This document shows, piece after piece, positions 18,454 to 26,899 of a stretch of 64,000 nt of DNA. This DNA is from Ruminococcus flavefaciens FD-1. GTDB lineage: Bacteria > Bacillota > Clostridia > Oscillospirales > Ruminococcaceae. The notes beneath the pieces are model-generated. The model was not told the DNA's origin and did no database searches. It was given only the letters and a program-made list of their open reading frames with translations. The stretch covers positions 1-64,000 of the forward strand of contig ACOK01000089.1 in the NCBI GenBank assembly GCA_000174895.1. The letters are read 5' to 3'. The position numbers and the translations under genes were made by a program. Positions within the stretch are counted from its first letter, which is position 1. Each line of letters begins with the position of its first letter.

Positions 18454-18654
18454 TTACTGCTGTGCAGCAAGCTCTGCCTGACGCAGAGTTGTCTTGATGC
18501 GTGCAATATCCTTCTTTACAGCCTTGAGACGAGCTGTATTATCAAGCTGATTGATAGCCAGCTGGAAGCGGAGAGCGAAGAGCTCTTCCTTCAGGCTGGT
18601 GAGCTTCTCGTTGAGCTCATCAACTGACATTTCTCTGATTTCTGATGCCTTCAT
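18454..18654 (-). CDS. rpmC: 50S ribosomal protein L29
   Basis: A 66-residue two-helix protein: [18 protein letters not shown] and [12 protein letters not shown] match L29. It sits at the exit tunnel, where trigger factor and SRP dock. Its start overlaps the rplP stop by one base. Confidence 0.96.
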   Translation of the reverse strand: MKASEIREMSVDELNEKLTSLKEELFALRFQLAINQLDNTARLKAVKKDIARIKTTLRQAELAAQQ

Positions 18655-19079
18655 TACTGCTCAACCTCCTGCTCTGCTTTAGTAACGAACTTACACTTGA
18701 TAGGAAGCTTGTGCATAGCGAGACGCATAGCTTCTCTTGCAGTTTCCTCAGCAACGCCCTTGATCTCAAAGAGAACACGGCCCGGCTTTACAACTGCTAC
18801 CCAGTATTCCGGTGAACCCTTACCTGAACCCATTCGAGTTTCAGCGGGCTTTTCTGTGATTGGCTTGTCAGGGAAGATCTTGATCCATACCTGACCGCCA
18901 CGCTTGATGTAACGTGTCATAGCGATACGGGCAGACTCGATCTGGTTGGATGTGATCCAAGCAGGCTCAAGAGCCTGAAGACCGAAATCACCGTAAGTTA
19001 CCTTATTTCCTCTGTATGCCTTACCCTTCAGACGTCCTCTGTGGACTCTGCGGTACTTAACTCTCTTTGGAAGCAGCAT
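18654..19079 (-). CDS. rplP: 50S ribosomal protein L16
   Basis: A 141-residue L16 beginning [20 protein letters not shown], with [14 protein letters not shown] and [20 protein letters not shown]. It organises the tRNA binding region of the large subunit. One-base overlaps with rpsC and rpmC indicate coupled translation. Confidence 0.97.
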   Translation of the reverse strand: MLLPKRVKYRRVHRGRLKGKAYRGNKVTYGDFGLQALEPAWITSNQIESARIAMTRYIKRGGQVWIKIFPDKPITEKPAETRMGSGKGSPEYWVAVVKPGRVLFEIKGVAEETAREAMRLAMHKLPIKCKFVTKAEQEVEQ

Positions 19080-19864
19080 TACTGGTTACCTCCTTCTCTT
19101 TTAGCGTCACGATTGAAGTTTCTGTTTCCGCCACGTCTGTTTCCGTCTCTGCGGTCATCACGGCGGCGTCTGTCATTACCTCTGTCGTTCTTTCTCTCAA
19201 CCTTTTCTCTCTGAGCAGCAGCCTTAGCAGCATCGCCCTTGAGAACTTCGCCCTTGTAGATCCAAACCTTTACGCCAAGCTTGCCGTAAGTTGTATCTGC
19301 TTCTGCGAAACCATAGTCGATATCAGCACGGATTGTCTGAAGTGGGATTGTACCTTCGTGGTAGCTCTCGCTTCTTGCGATCTCGGCACCGGCAAGTCTG
19401 CCTGAAACCTTGACCTTGATACCCTTTGCGCCGAGACGCATTGTTCTGCCGATAGACTGCTTCATAGCTCTTCTGAAAGATACACGGTTCTCGAGGTCGA
19501 GAGCGATCTTTTCAGCAACGAGCTGGCTGTCCATATCGGGCTGCTTAACTTCGATGATGTTGATGAATACCTGCTTCTTCATCATCTTTTCAAGCTGTAC
19601 TCTGAGCTTTTCGATCTCTGCGCCGCCTCTGCCGATTACGATACCGGGCTTAGCGCAGTGAATGTGGATTCTTACCTTATCAGCGAAACGCTCGATCTCA
19701 ATTCTGGGAACACCAGCAGCATATAAGCTCTTCTTAATGAAGTTACGAACGTTGTAATCCTCAACGAGAGTATCGCCGAAGTCTGCCTTATTGGCATACC
19801 AGCGTGAATCCCAATCCTTAATAACGCCGACACGGAGTCCGTGTGGATTAACTTTCTGGCCCAT
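19079..19864 (-). CDS. rpsC: 30S ribosomal protein S3
   Basis: A 261-residue S3. It has [20 protein letters not shown] at the start, a KH domain with [15 protein letters not shown], and the C-terminal segment [20 protein letters not shown]. It is longer than the usual 215-235 residues because of an Arg/Asn/Gly/Asp-rich tail of about 45 residues, probably disordered. Confidence 0.97.
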   Translation of the reverse strand: MGQKVNPHGLRVGVIKDWDSRWYANKADFGDTLVEDYNVRNFIKKSLYAAGVPRIEIERFADKVRIHIHCAKPGIVIGRGGAEIEKLRVQLEKMMKKQVFINIIEVKQPDMDSQLVAEKIALDLENRVSFRRAMKQSIGRTMRLGAKGIKVKVSGRLAGAEIARSESYHEGTIPLQTIRADIDYGFAEADTTYGKLGVKVWIYKGEVLKGDAAKAAAQREKVERKNDRGNDRRRRDDRRDGNRRGGNRNFNRDAKREGGNQ

Positions 19865-19883
19865 TATTCAAACCTCCTTGGGA

Positions 19884-20219
19884 TTATTCTTTTTCTTTAA
19901 GAACAACTGTGATGTGTGATGTTCTCTTTAATATTCTGTATGCTCTGCCCTGTGCTCTTGGCATGATCCTCTTCATTATAGGGCCTGGTGTTACGAAACA
20001 CTCAGCAACTACGAGGTTATCCTTATCCATGCTGAAGTTGTTCTCAGCATTTGCCTGAGCGGACTTAACAAGCTTTGAAACGATAGGACTTGCAGCCTTG
20101 GGAGTCAGATCTAAAGTAGCCAGTGCGATATCTACAGGCTTGTTTCTGATAAGATCCAGAACGATCTGTACCTTTCTGGGTGATATGCGAGCATTTCTTA
20201 AATAAGCTCTTGATTCCAT
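19884..20219 (-). CDS. rplV: 50S ribosomal protein L22
   Basis: A 111-residue L22 with [19 protein letters not shown] and [20 protein letters not shown]. Its beta-hairpin lines the exit tunnel, the macrolide-resistance region. Confidence 0.97.
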   Translation of the reverse strand: MESRAYLRNARISPRKVQIVLDLIRNKPVDIALATLDLTPKAASPIVSKLVKSAQANAENNFSMDKDNLVVAECFVTPGPIMKRIMPRAQGRAYRILKRTSHITVVLKEKE

Positions 20220-20240
20220 CTTTCAAACTCCTCCTTCCGC

Positions 20241-20525
20241 TTATTTCTTACCGTTATTTGATGTCTTGGAACCGGCGTGGCCCTTGTAAGTTCTTGTAGG
20301 TGCGAACTCACCGAGCTTATGGCCGACCATATCCTCTGTTACGTATACAGGCACGTGCTTGCGGCCGTCGTGAACAGCGAATGTATGACCAACGAAATCA
20401 GGGAATATTGTTGAAGAACGGCTCCATGTCTTGAGAACCTTCTTTTCGCCTGCTTCGTTCATTGCAACGACCCTCTTCAGGAGAACTTCCTGGACATAAG
20501 GTCCCTTTTTGATACTTCTACTCAT
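20241..20525 (-). CDS. rpsS: 30S ribosomal protein S19
   Basis: A 94-residue S19: [38 protein letters not shown] and the end [15 protein letters not shown] are diagnostic. Confidence 0.97.
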   Translation of the reverse strand: MSRSIKKGPYVQEVLLKRVVAMNEAGEKKVLKTWSRSSTIFPDFVGHTFAVHDGRKHVPVYVTEDMVGHKLGEFAPTRTYKGHAGSKTSNNGKK

Positions 20526-20547
20526 TGATCAAGTTCCTCCTTTCAGA

Positions 20548-21381
20548 TTACTTGCCGTTGCGGCGCTTTACGATGAACTTATCAGTTCTGTGGTGCTTCT
20601 TACGAGTCTTGTAACCGAGAGCTGGTTTACCCCAAGGTGTTACAGGGCCCGGACGTCCGACAGGTGACTTACCTTCACCACCACCGTGTGGATGGTCGCA
20701 TGGGTTCATGACAGAACCACGAACAGTAGGTCTCCAGCCCATGTTTCTTACACGGCCTGCCTTACCATAGTTAACGTTCTCGTGATCGATATTTGAAACC
20801 TGTCCGATAGCAGCCTTAGCGTTGATCGGAACCTTTCTCATTTCGCCTGAGGGAAGTCTGACGAGTGCATACTTGTCTTCCTTACCCATAAGCTGAGCCT
20901 GGTTGCCTGCGCTTCTTACGAGCTGAGCGCCCTTACCGGGATAAAGCTCGATAGCGTGGATGAAAGTACCAACAGGGATGTCAGCGAGCTTGAGAGCGTT
21001 GCCGGGCTTGATATCAGCCTCAGGACCTGACTCGATCTTGTCGCCTACCTTGAGTCCGTTAGGAGCAAGGATGTATCTCTTTTCGCCGTCCTCGTACTCA
21101 ACGAGAGCGATGAATGCTGATCTGTTCGGATCGTACTCAAGAGTCTTGACAACTGCGATCATGTTGTCCTTGTCTCTCTTGAAGTCGATGATACGGTACT
21201 TTCTTCTGTTTCCGCCGCCTCTGTGGCGAACTGTGATACGGCCGTAGCTGTTTCTTCCCGACTTCTTCTTCATGGGTTCGAGAAGGCTCTTCTCCGGCTC
21301 AACCTTTGACAGAACCGAGTAGTCAGTTACAGTCATCTGACGTCTCGAAGGTGTCGTAGGCTTATAAGTCTTTATAGCCAT
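20548..21381 (-). CDS. rplB: 50S ribosomal protein L2
   Basis: A 277-residue L2, required for subunit association and peptidyl transfer. It contains [20 protein letters not shown] and the catalytic-region segment [20 protein letters not shown], including the conserved His. It is cotranscribed between rplW (73-nt gap) and rpsS. Confidence 0.97.
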   Translation of the reverse strand: MAIKTYKPTTPSRRQMTVTDYSVLSKVEPEKSLLEPMKKKSGRNSYGRITVRHRGGGNRRKYRIIDFKRDKDNMIAVVKTLEYDPNRSAFIALVEYEDGEKRYILAPNGLKVGDKIESGPEADIKPGNALKLADIPVGTFIHAIELYPGKGAQLVRSAGNQAQLMGKEDKYALVRLPSGEMRKVPINAKAAIGQVSNIDHENVNYGKAGRVRNMGWRPTVRGSVMNPCDHPHGGGEGKSPVGRPGPVTPWGKPALGYKTRKKHHRTDKFIVKRRNGK

Positions 21382-21454
21382 TTTAACTTTTCTCCTTTAA
21401 TGCATTATTGTCGGGAGCATTACTCCCATAAGTGTCGGCTCATTTTTCAGCCGA

Positions 21455-21748
21455 TCAAACCATACCCTCGAAGAATTCGATAGTCTTTGAACCCTCTGTA
21501 AGAGTGATGATAGCCTTTTTCCAGTCAGCAGTCTTACCGAAGTATCTGCCTACTCTCTTGTTACGGCCATTAACGTTGAGTGTGTTTACCTTAGCAACTT
21601 CAACGCCGAAGAGCTGCTCTACAGCCTTCTTTATTTCGGACTTGTTAGCGTCCTTAGCAACCTTAAAGGTGTACTTTCCTGCCTGAAGATCGTCCATAGA
21701 TCTCTCTGTGATAACGGGCTTCAGAATGATATCCTGTGGTGCTTTCAT
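21455..21748 (-). CDS. rplW: 50S ribosomal protein L23
   Basis: A 97-residue L23 with [20 protein letters not shown] and the segment [19 protein letters not shown]. It is the exit-tunnel docking site for trigger factor and SRP. One-base overlap with rplD (TAATG). Confidence 0.96.
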   Translation of the reverse strand: MKAPQDIILKPVITERSMDDLQAGKYTFKVAKDANKSEIKKAVEQLFGVEVAKVNTLNVNGRNKRVGRYFGKTADWKKAIITLTEGSKTIEFFEGMV

Positions 21749-22371
21749 TATGCGTACACCTCCTCGATCTTTCCTACTGCATTCTTAACAACGATGAACT
21801 TATCGTAGTTGAGAATATCGTATACATTCAGTGTATTTACAGCAGCAGTCTTAACACCGGGGATGTTAGCTGCGCTCTTGATAACCTTTGCATCAGCCTC
21901 TGCTGTAACGATGAGAGCCTTACCCTCAACGCCGAGAGCCTTGAGCATTTCAACAACAGGCTTTGTCTTGTAGCTTTCAAGTGTGAGAGCGTCAAGAACG
22001 ATCATGTTGTTGTCGATGACCTTAGTAGAAAGCGCAGACTTCATAGCAAGTCTCTTTACCTTCTTGTTCAGGGCATATCTATAATCTCTGGGCTTAGGAC
22101 CAAGAGCGATTCCGCCGTGTACCCACTGTGGAGCACGGGTTGAACCCTGTCTTGCGTGACCTGTACCCTTCTGTCTCCAGGGCTTTCTGCCGCCGCCGCT
22201 TACTTCTGTTCTTGTAAGAGTGGACTGTGTACCCTGTCTCTGGTTTGCGAGGTAATTAACAACTGCAGCGTGCATAACGCCTTCGTTGGGAGTGATTCCG
22301 AATACTTCGTCGTTAAGCTCTGTTTCGGAAACCTGCTTACCTGTCATATCAAATACTGAAATTGTAGACAT
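21748..22371 (-). CDS. rplD: 50S ribosomal protein L4
   Basis: A 207-residue L4: the tunnel-loop region [20 protein letters not shown] is diagnostic. In Enterobacteria L4 represses this operon through its leader; whether that applies to the hairpin at 23529-23561 is unknown. Confidence 0.97.
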   Translation of the reverse strand: MSTISVFDMTGKQVSETELNDEVFGITPNEGVMHAAVVNYLANQRQGTQSTLTRTEVSGGGRKPWRQKGTGHARQGSTRAPQWVHGGIALGPKPRDYRYALNKKVKRLAMKSALSTKVIDNNMIVLDALTLESYKTKPVVEMLKALGVEGKALIVTAEADAKVIKSAANIPGVKTAAVNTLNVYDILNYDKFIVVKNAVGKIEEVYA

Positions 22372-22388
22372 ATACGCTTCCTCCTTCC

Positions 22389-23021
22389 TTAAGCCTTAAC
22401 GCTGTCAACGATATAAACGATACCGCCCTTAGGACCGGGAATAGCGCCCTTGATAGCGATGAGATTGTTTTCAACGTCGATTTTAACGATTTCGAGATTC
22501 TGAACAGTTACCTGCTCTGCGCCCATGTGGCCAGCCATGCCCTTACCCTTGTAGATTCTTGAAGGGGATGAGCAAGCCCCCATTGAACCTGCCTGTCTGT
22601 GAACAGGGCCAGTACCGTGAGTTTCCTTGAGTCTGTGCTGATTGTGACGCTTGATAGGACCTGCGTAGCCCTTACCCTTGCTTGTGCCGACAACGTCGAT
22701 AGCGTCGCCAACTGCAAATGTATCAGCCTTTACGATGTCGCCTACGTTAAGTGCATCACAGTCCTCAAGTCTGAATTCCTTGAGAGTCTTCTTGCAAGCC
22801 ACGTCAGCCTTATCAAAATGGCCCTTCATTGGCTTGTTCATTCTCTGAACCTTAACGTCGCCGTAACCGAGCTGAAGTGCAGCATAGCCGTCGTTTTCAA
22901 CGGTCTTCTTCTGAACTACAACGCAGGGGCCGGCTTCTACAACTGTTACAGGAACAACTTTTCCTGCTTCGTCGAAGATCTGAGTCATACCGATCTTCTT
23001 ACCGATAATACCTTTCTGCAT
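22389..23021 (-). CDS. rplC: 50S ribosomal protein L3
   Basis: A 210-residue L3 that starts large-subunit assembly. It begins [20 protein letters not shown] and contains the segment [20 protein letters not shown], with the central extension reaching the peptidyl transferase centre. SD AGGAGG at 23031-23036. The 111-nt gap to rpsJ is longer than neighbouring gaps. Confidence 0.97.
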   Translation of the reverse strand: MQKGIIGKKIGMTQIFDEAGKVVPVTVVEAGPCVVVQKKTVENDGYAALQLGYGDVKVQRMNKPMKGHFDKADVACKKTLKEFRLEDCDALNVGDIVKADTFAVGDAIDVVGTSKGKGYAGPIKRHNQHRLKETHGTGPVHRQAGSMGACSSPSRIYKGKGMAGHMGAEQVTVQNLEIVKIDVENNLIAIKGAIPGPKGGIVYIVDSVKA

Positions 23022-23132
23022 ATCGCATTTCCTCCTGTTAGGTTATTGGTCGATATTGCATCGACTTGACCGACGGATCACCGTCATTCCGCTTCCCGAA
23101 GCGGTGGTTTGCATTTTATTGAGTGTAAGGGA

Positions 23133-23447
23133 TTACTTAACTTCCATTACAACGTCAACGCCTGCAGGGATCTCAAGCTTATCAAGAGCAGCAGTTGTCT
23201 TGTCTGTAGGACGGATAACGTCTACGAGTCTCTTGTGAGTTCTCATCTCGAACTGCTCACGGCTGTCCTTGTACTTGTGAACTGCACGAAGGATAGTAAC
23301 AACTTCCTTGTCAGTAGGGAGCGGGATAGGTCCTGAAACTCTTGCACCGCTTCTCTTAGCTGCCTCAACGATCTTAGCTGCTGCGATATCAACAGTAGCG
23401 TGATCGTAACCCTTGATCTTGAATCTGATTTTTTCATTGACTGCCAT
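23133..23447 (-). CDS. rpsJ: 30S ribosomal protein S10
   Basis: A 104-residue S10, first gene of the superoperon; also known as the antitermination factor NusE. It begins [32 protein letters not shown] and [12 protein letters not shown] are diagnostic. The start is ATG 23447 with GGAGGC at 23455-23460. The same frame is open for 76 more codons into the leader, but that stretch has no S10 homology and crosses the hairpin at 23536. Confidence 0.97.
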   Translation of the reverse strand: MAVNEKIRFKIKGYDHATVDIAAAKIVEAAKRSGARVSGPIPLPTDKEVVTILRAVHKYKDSREQFEMRTHKRLVDVIRPTDKTTAALDKLEIPAGVDVVMEVK

Positions 23448-23528
23448 TGTTTTCGCCTCCTTGTAAATTTTGACGGGGACGCAAACTGGAATATCACACG
23501 CATCCGTGTGTTTCATGCCGTATCTGAT

Positions 23529-23561
23529 AAAAAAACTCGAAAAACCGTTATGTTTTCCGAG
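23529..23561 (-). terminator. Attenuator-like hairpin in the rpsJ leader
   Basis: On the minus strand CTCGG-AAAAC pairs with GTTTTT-CGAG (9 bp with one mismatch) around a 6-nt loop, followed directly by seven T residues (23535-23529). It lies about 200 nt after the predicted transcription start and 80 nt before the rpsJ ATG, so it could end transcription before the operon. Confidence 0.55.
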
Positions 23562-23772
23562 TGATCGACAGCATTTGAGCACAAAAAGAGCATAGTTCAC
23601 GCATACGCAAGCTGCGTGAGAATAAAAGCACAAACTGTGTTCGCTATTCCAATCGCCCGGTTTAAAATCGGACATACTCCACGGAAATTACCTGACAAAC
23701 CGTCAGCAACCTTCCGTTTCAACGCATATCTTAATTGCAGTCAGTACGCATTCAGCGCACTCAACGTAAATT

Positions 23773-23801
23773 ATTATATCACAATATATTATATAAATCA
23801 A
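23773..23801 (-). promoter_or_regulatory. Promoter of the ribosomal superoperon
   Basis: On the minus strand TTGATT (23801-23796), 17-bp spacer, TATAAT (23778-23773), in an A/T-rich stretch. The start near 23766 gives a leader of about 320 nt before rpsJ. The rest of the 23448-23772 stretch has no gene. Confidence 0.75.
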
Positions 23802-23865
23802 GCCATTGGAACAAATTGTAATTGTAAATTTTTAATGAACGATAATTTTGTTTTAACTATATATC

Positions 23866-23900
23866 ATATCAACGGGATATTGCCTGTATCCCGTTGATAT
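23866..23900. terminator. Perfect 14-bp hairpin after the GDPD gene
   Basis: ATATCAACGGGATA (23866-23879) and its exact complement (23887-23900) flank a 7-nt loop. It lies 28 nt after the GDPD stop on the minus strand. There is no clear T-run, so it may be a weak terminator or a transcript-end stabiliser insulating the ribosomal promoter. Confidence 0.55.
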
Positions 23901-23927
23901 CCCTTTGTTTTACCTGTCGCTTATGTG

Positions 23928-25745
23928 TCAGTTGCCGAACACATATTCCAGTCCCGTAAGCACAGTATCGCCTACGCTGTCGGAATCCACCACTTCCTTC
24001 GCCTTATCGGGGCGGTTAGTGATGATATTGTCCACGCCCAGAGCCATCATCTTCTTCATTTCTCCCGAACGGTCAACAGTCCATACAAAGACCTTCTTGC
24101 CGCTGTGGTGAGCATAGTTGACCACGCTCTGATTCACGAAGAGATAATTCATGCTTATGGCGTCGATATACTTCATCTGCGAATAAACCGTAGACGGAGC
24201 GATATTTGCGATAAGCGCCGTCTTTATATCAGGGTTGACCTCCTTGATCTTCTTCAGTGCCTGATAGGAGAATGATGTAACATAGCATGAATCGGCGATA
24301 TCGTACTCCTCGACAAGTTCAGCCACCTTTTCAGCTGTAGCCGCAACGTTGCCATGGCTCTTTATCTCGATATTGAGGAGGATGTCATGGCCAACCAGTT
24401 CAAGGACCTCCGAAAGCTTAGGTATCTTCACATCGTTGAAAGTGCCGTCGTCGCTGAACCAGCTTCCTGCGGAATACTTCTGCGTCTCCTCGTAGGTCAT
24501 AAGGCTGAGCGGGCCTTCACCGTCTGTGGTGCGCTTGATGTCGTCATCGTGCATGACCACAAGTTCGCCGTCCTTTGTAAGCTGAACGTCCAGCTCGATA
24601 TAATCCGCACCGCTTTCGATGGCCGCTTCAAATGCGGGGATCGTATTCTCCGGAGCCACCTTGGATGCTCCACGGTGAGCCGTTACCTGAGTTCTCGCAA
24701 GGATGCCCACGTTAAGAGAAACGTTGCCTTTGTAAAGCTCACGGATGTAGGAAAAATTAGCAAAGAATGCCGCAGCTGCTATAACGCATACCATCGCTGC
24801 CTTCTTGACATTAGACACCTTTTCATGCTGGATAACAGGGAGTTCAAGTTTTTCCTTTTCGTCGATATCAGTGAAGAATCTGCCTGTCAGCCAGCACATT
24901 ACCGCAGGTGCGGAGAAGAAAGCCGACATAGCCGTGAATACGTTTGCCGCATACTTCAGCACTTTCAGAGCCGTTCTGAATGCGGTTCGGTGGTTGGATA
25001 CGCCTTTCACCGCAAGGATTATGAAAAAGCTTACGCCGAAAGTAACAAGTGCTATGAGCGCAACTACAAGTAGAGTCCAGAGCAGCATAGCGAATACCAT
25101 CTTGAACTTTTCGCCGCTTATCATCTTCTTGCTCTTCTTTATGCAGTCGTGGAATTTATCCTTTGTGAGTATCAGCAGATGCAGGCTGTACGCCGAGCTG
25201 ACAATTATGATAACGAACAGCAGCTGTATGAGGATATACGCCGCAACCGCCATCCAGCCGTTTACCGAGCGGAATATTCTCCGCAGTATAGGCATGAACG
25301 GAGCCATGAACACACCTGACGACATAGTGAACTGTGCCAGTGCCGAACAGAACATGAACCCGATGAAATCAAGGATACCCATTCCTCTGAAAGCATACTT
25401 GAAAGCTTCAAAGCCTATCTTCGTCATTTCAAAGGAGCCGACTTTCTTCTTTTTGAAGAAGCCCGAGAAACAGCCTGCCAGAGCCGACAGCTCCACGAAC
25501 GAGAAGAACGCCGAGAAGAAAAGTATAAGTATCAGCACCAGTATAGTAACGGGATGTTTCAGGAAGAACAGCACATTCTCATCGGAGAGGTACTTTATTC
25601 CCGAACACTTCATCGTCCATTTCAGTAAAAAAGCGAGTACGGGCGCACCTACTGCGACCATTACCAGCTTGAACAGCAATTCAAACAGCAGGAAGTGAGG
25701 CATAGCACGGAAGAAGACGCCTGCTGACTTAAAAAAATTTTTCAT
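23928..25745 (-). CDS. Membrane-fused glycerophosphodiester phosphodiesterase
   Basis: A 605-residue protein: an N-terminal membrane domain with about eight hydrophobic spans (residues 1-335) of the type seen in Gram-positive membrane GDPDs, then a C-terminal TIM-barrel phosphodiesterase (about 355-595). Catalytic and metal residues are visible in VTAHRGASKVAPENT (His, Arg, Glu), ELDVQLTKDGE (Glu, Asp) and VVMHDD (second His). It hydrolyses glycerophosphodiesters to glycerol-3-phosphate and an alcohol; the membrane domain suggests lipid or lipoteichoic-acid-like substrates. It stands alone, with its own promoter at 25779-25807. Confidence 0.92.
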   Translation of the reverse strand: MKNFFKSAGVFFRAMPHFLLFELLFKLVMVAVGAPVLAFLLKWTMKCSGIKYLSDENVLFFLKHPVTILVLILILFFSAFFSFVELSALAGCFSGFFKKKKVGSFEMTKIGFEAFKYAFRGMGILDFIGFMFCSALAQFTMSSGVFMAPFMPILRRIFRSVNGWMAVAAYILIQLLFVIIIVSSAYSLHLLILTKDKFHDCIKKSKKMISGEKFKMVFAMLLWTLLVVALIALVTFGVSFFIILAVKGVSNHRTAFRTALKVLKYAANVFTAMSAFFSAPAVMCWLTGRFFTDIDEKEKLELPVIQHEKVSNVKKAAMVCVIAAAAFFANFSYIRELYKGNVSLNVGILARTQVTAHRGASKVAPENTIPAFEAAIESGADYIELDVQLTKDGELVVMHDDDIKRTTDGEGPLSLMTYEETQKYSAGSWFSDDGTFNDVKIPKLSEVLELVGHDILLNIEIKSHGNVAATAEKVAELVEEYDIADSCYVTSFSYQALKKIKEVNPDIKTALIANIAPSTVYSQMKYIDAISMNYLFVNQSVVNYAHHSGKKVFVWTVDRSGEMKKMMALGVDNIITNRPDKAKEVVDSDSVGDTVLTGLEYVFGN

Positions 25746-25778
25746 ATCAGCCTCCGCATTAATAGTTTATACATAGTA

Positions 25779-25807
25779 ATTATACAACCGCAGAGAGCGT
25801 ATGTCAA
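25779..25807 (-). promoter_or_regulatory. Promoter of the GDPD gene
   Basis: On the minus strand TTGACA (25807-25802), 17-bp spacer, TATAAT (25784-25779): a consensus promoter about 35 bp upstream of the ATG. Confidence 0.85.
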
Positions 25808-25846
25808 CAAGTTTATGAAAAAAATGTGAACAGAAAATATGAGCAC

Positions 25847-25873
25847 AAAAAAGGGAGCGCATAACGCTCCCTT
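25847..25873 (-). terminator. Distal terminator of the nad unit
   Basis: A 9-bp perfect stem (AAGGGAGCG / CGCTCCCTT, loop CATAA, 25851-25873), on the minus strand followed by a T-run (25852-25847). An identical 23-nt palindrome lies at 26016-26038. Confidence 0.8.
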
Positions 25874-25896
25874 CAAGCCGTCGAAAAACTAATTTT

Positions 25897-25977
25897 GGGA
25901 CGTCGAGGACGCCGTCCCCTACTAAAGCATTCACGAAGAATAGCCATTTTGTAGGGGCGGACGCCCTCGTCCGCCCG
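25897..25977. repeat. Two TGTAGGG-type palindromes between duplicated terminators
   Basis: 25951-25977 is a clear member: GTAGG, arm GGGCGGAC, loop GCCCTC, arm GTCCGCCC. 25897-25922 is a diverged member on the opposite strand (GTAGGGGACG ... CGTCCC). The first shares about 50 bp, including ATAATGCC and AAATCTGACT downstream, with 56500-56550. Confidence 0.75.
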
Positions 25978-26015
25978 ATAATGCCGTATAAAATCTGACT
26001 TTATCTACAGACTGA

Positions 26016-26038
26016 AAGGGAGCGCATAACGCTCCCTT
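26016..26038 (-). terminator. Proximal copy of the nadC terminator palindrome
   Basis: The same 23-nt palindrome as at 25851-25873, placed 5 nt after the nadC stop. On the minus strand it is followed by TTTCAG, a weaker T-run than the distal copy. Confidence 0.65.
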
Positions 26039-26043
26039 GAATA

Positions 26044-26883
26044 TCACTTCTTTATCTTCATGGATATATCAAAGCACTTCACGCTGTGTGTCAGTGCGCC
26101 GAGAGATATGATATCAACTCCTGTTTCAGCCACAGAGCGGATATTCTCAGATGTGACATTTCCCGAAGCCTCAAGCAGTGCCCTGCCTGCTGTTATCTCC
26201 ACAGCCTTCTTCATATCGTCACAGCTCATGTTGTCAAGCATGATTATCTCCACCTTGTTGTCGAGAGCCTCTTTCAGCTCATCGAGAGTTCTTACTTCGA
26301 CCTCTACCTTTACGGTATGGCCTATCTTCTCACGGAGCGCTGTTACTGCTGCTGTGATGCCGCCGTATGCGTCGATATGATTATCTTTAAGCATTGCAGC
26401 ATCCGACAGGTTGAAGCGGTGATTCTTGCCTCCGCCCACAGTTACTGCGTACTTCTGAAGCGCACGGAGTCCGGGGAGAGTCTTTCTTGTATCGGTAACG
26501 GATGCGTTAGTGCCCTTTACCAGCTCTACGCACTTGTTTGTGGCGGTAGCTATGCCTGACATATGCTGAAGGATATTGAGCGCTGTTCTTTCGCCTTTCA
26601 GCAGAGTAAGAGTGCTTCCCTCCAGCTCGGCAATGATATCGCCCTTCTGCACCTTTGTTCCGTCCTGAAGCAGTATCTTAAAGTCAACATCTCCGCCTGC
26701 CAGGTCAAAAACTCTCTTTGCAACCTCGATGCCGCAGACTACGCCTGTATCCTTTGCAACGTAGTAAGCGGAGCTTCTGTGCTCGGGCGGGATGAGATTG
26801 TCGGCTGCTGCGTCGATATAGTTGATATCCTCCATCAGCGCAGTTGTAATGATATTGTCGATATAGCATTGTAAAAGCTTCAT
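26044..26883 (-). CDS. nadC: Nicotinate-nucleotide pyrophosphorylase (QPRTase)
   Basis: A 279-residue enzyme converting quinolinate and PRPP to nicotinate mononucleotide. TRKTLPGLRALQKYAVTVGG, GGKNHRFNLSDAAMLKDNH and IMLDNMS match the family. I prefer ATG 26883: the AAAGGAAA site is correctly spaced for it, and too close to the ATG two codons upstream. It is the last gene of a run starting with nadB; nadA, which normally makes quinolinate with NadB, is not in the window. Confidence 0.96.
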   Translation of the reverse strand: MKLLQCYIDNIITTALMEDINYIDAAADNLIPPEHRSSAYYVAKDTGVVCGIEVAKRVFDLAGGDVDFKILLQDGTKVQKGDIIAELEGSTLTLLKGERTALNILQHMSGIATATNKCVELVKGTNASVTDTRKTLPGLRALQKYAVTVGGGKNHRFNLSDAAMLKDNHIDAYGGITAAVTALREKIGHTVKVEVEVRTLDELKEALDNKVEIIMLDNMSCDDMKKAVEITAGRALLEASGNVTSENIRSVAETGVDIISLGALTHSVKCFDISMKIKK

Positions 26884-26899
26884 AAGCATTTTCCTTTCA

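Noticed and set aside
23448-23675. 76-codon in-frame extension upstream of rpsJ
   Set aside because: It has no S10 homology, lacks a ribosome binding site and runs through the leader hairpin; the ATG at 23447 has a strong site.
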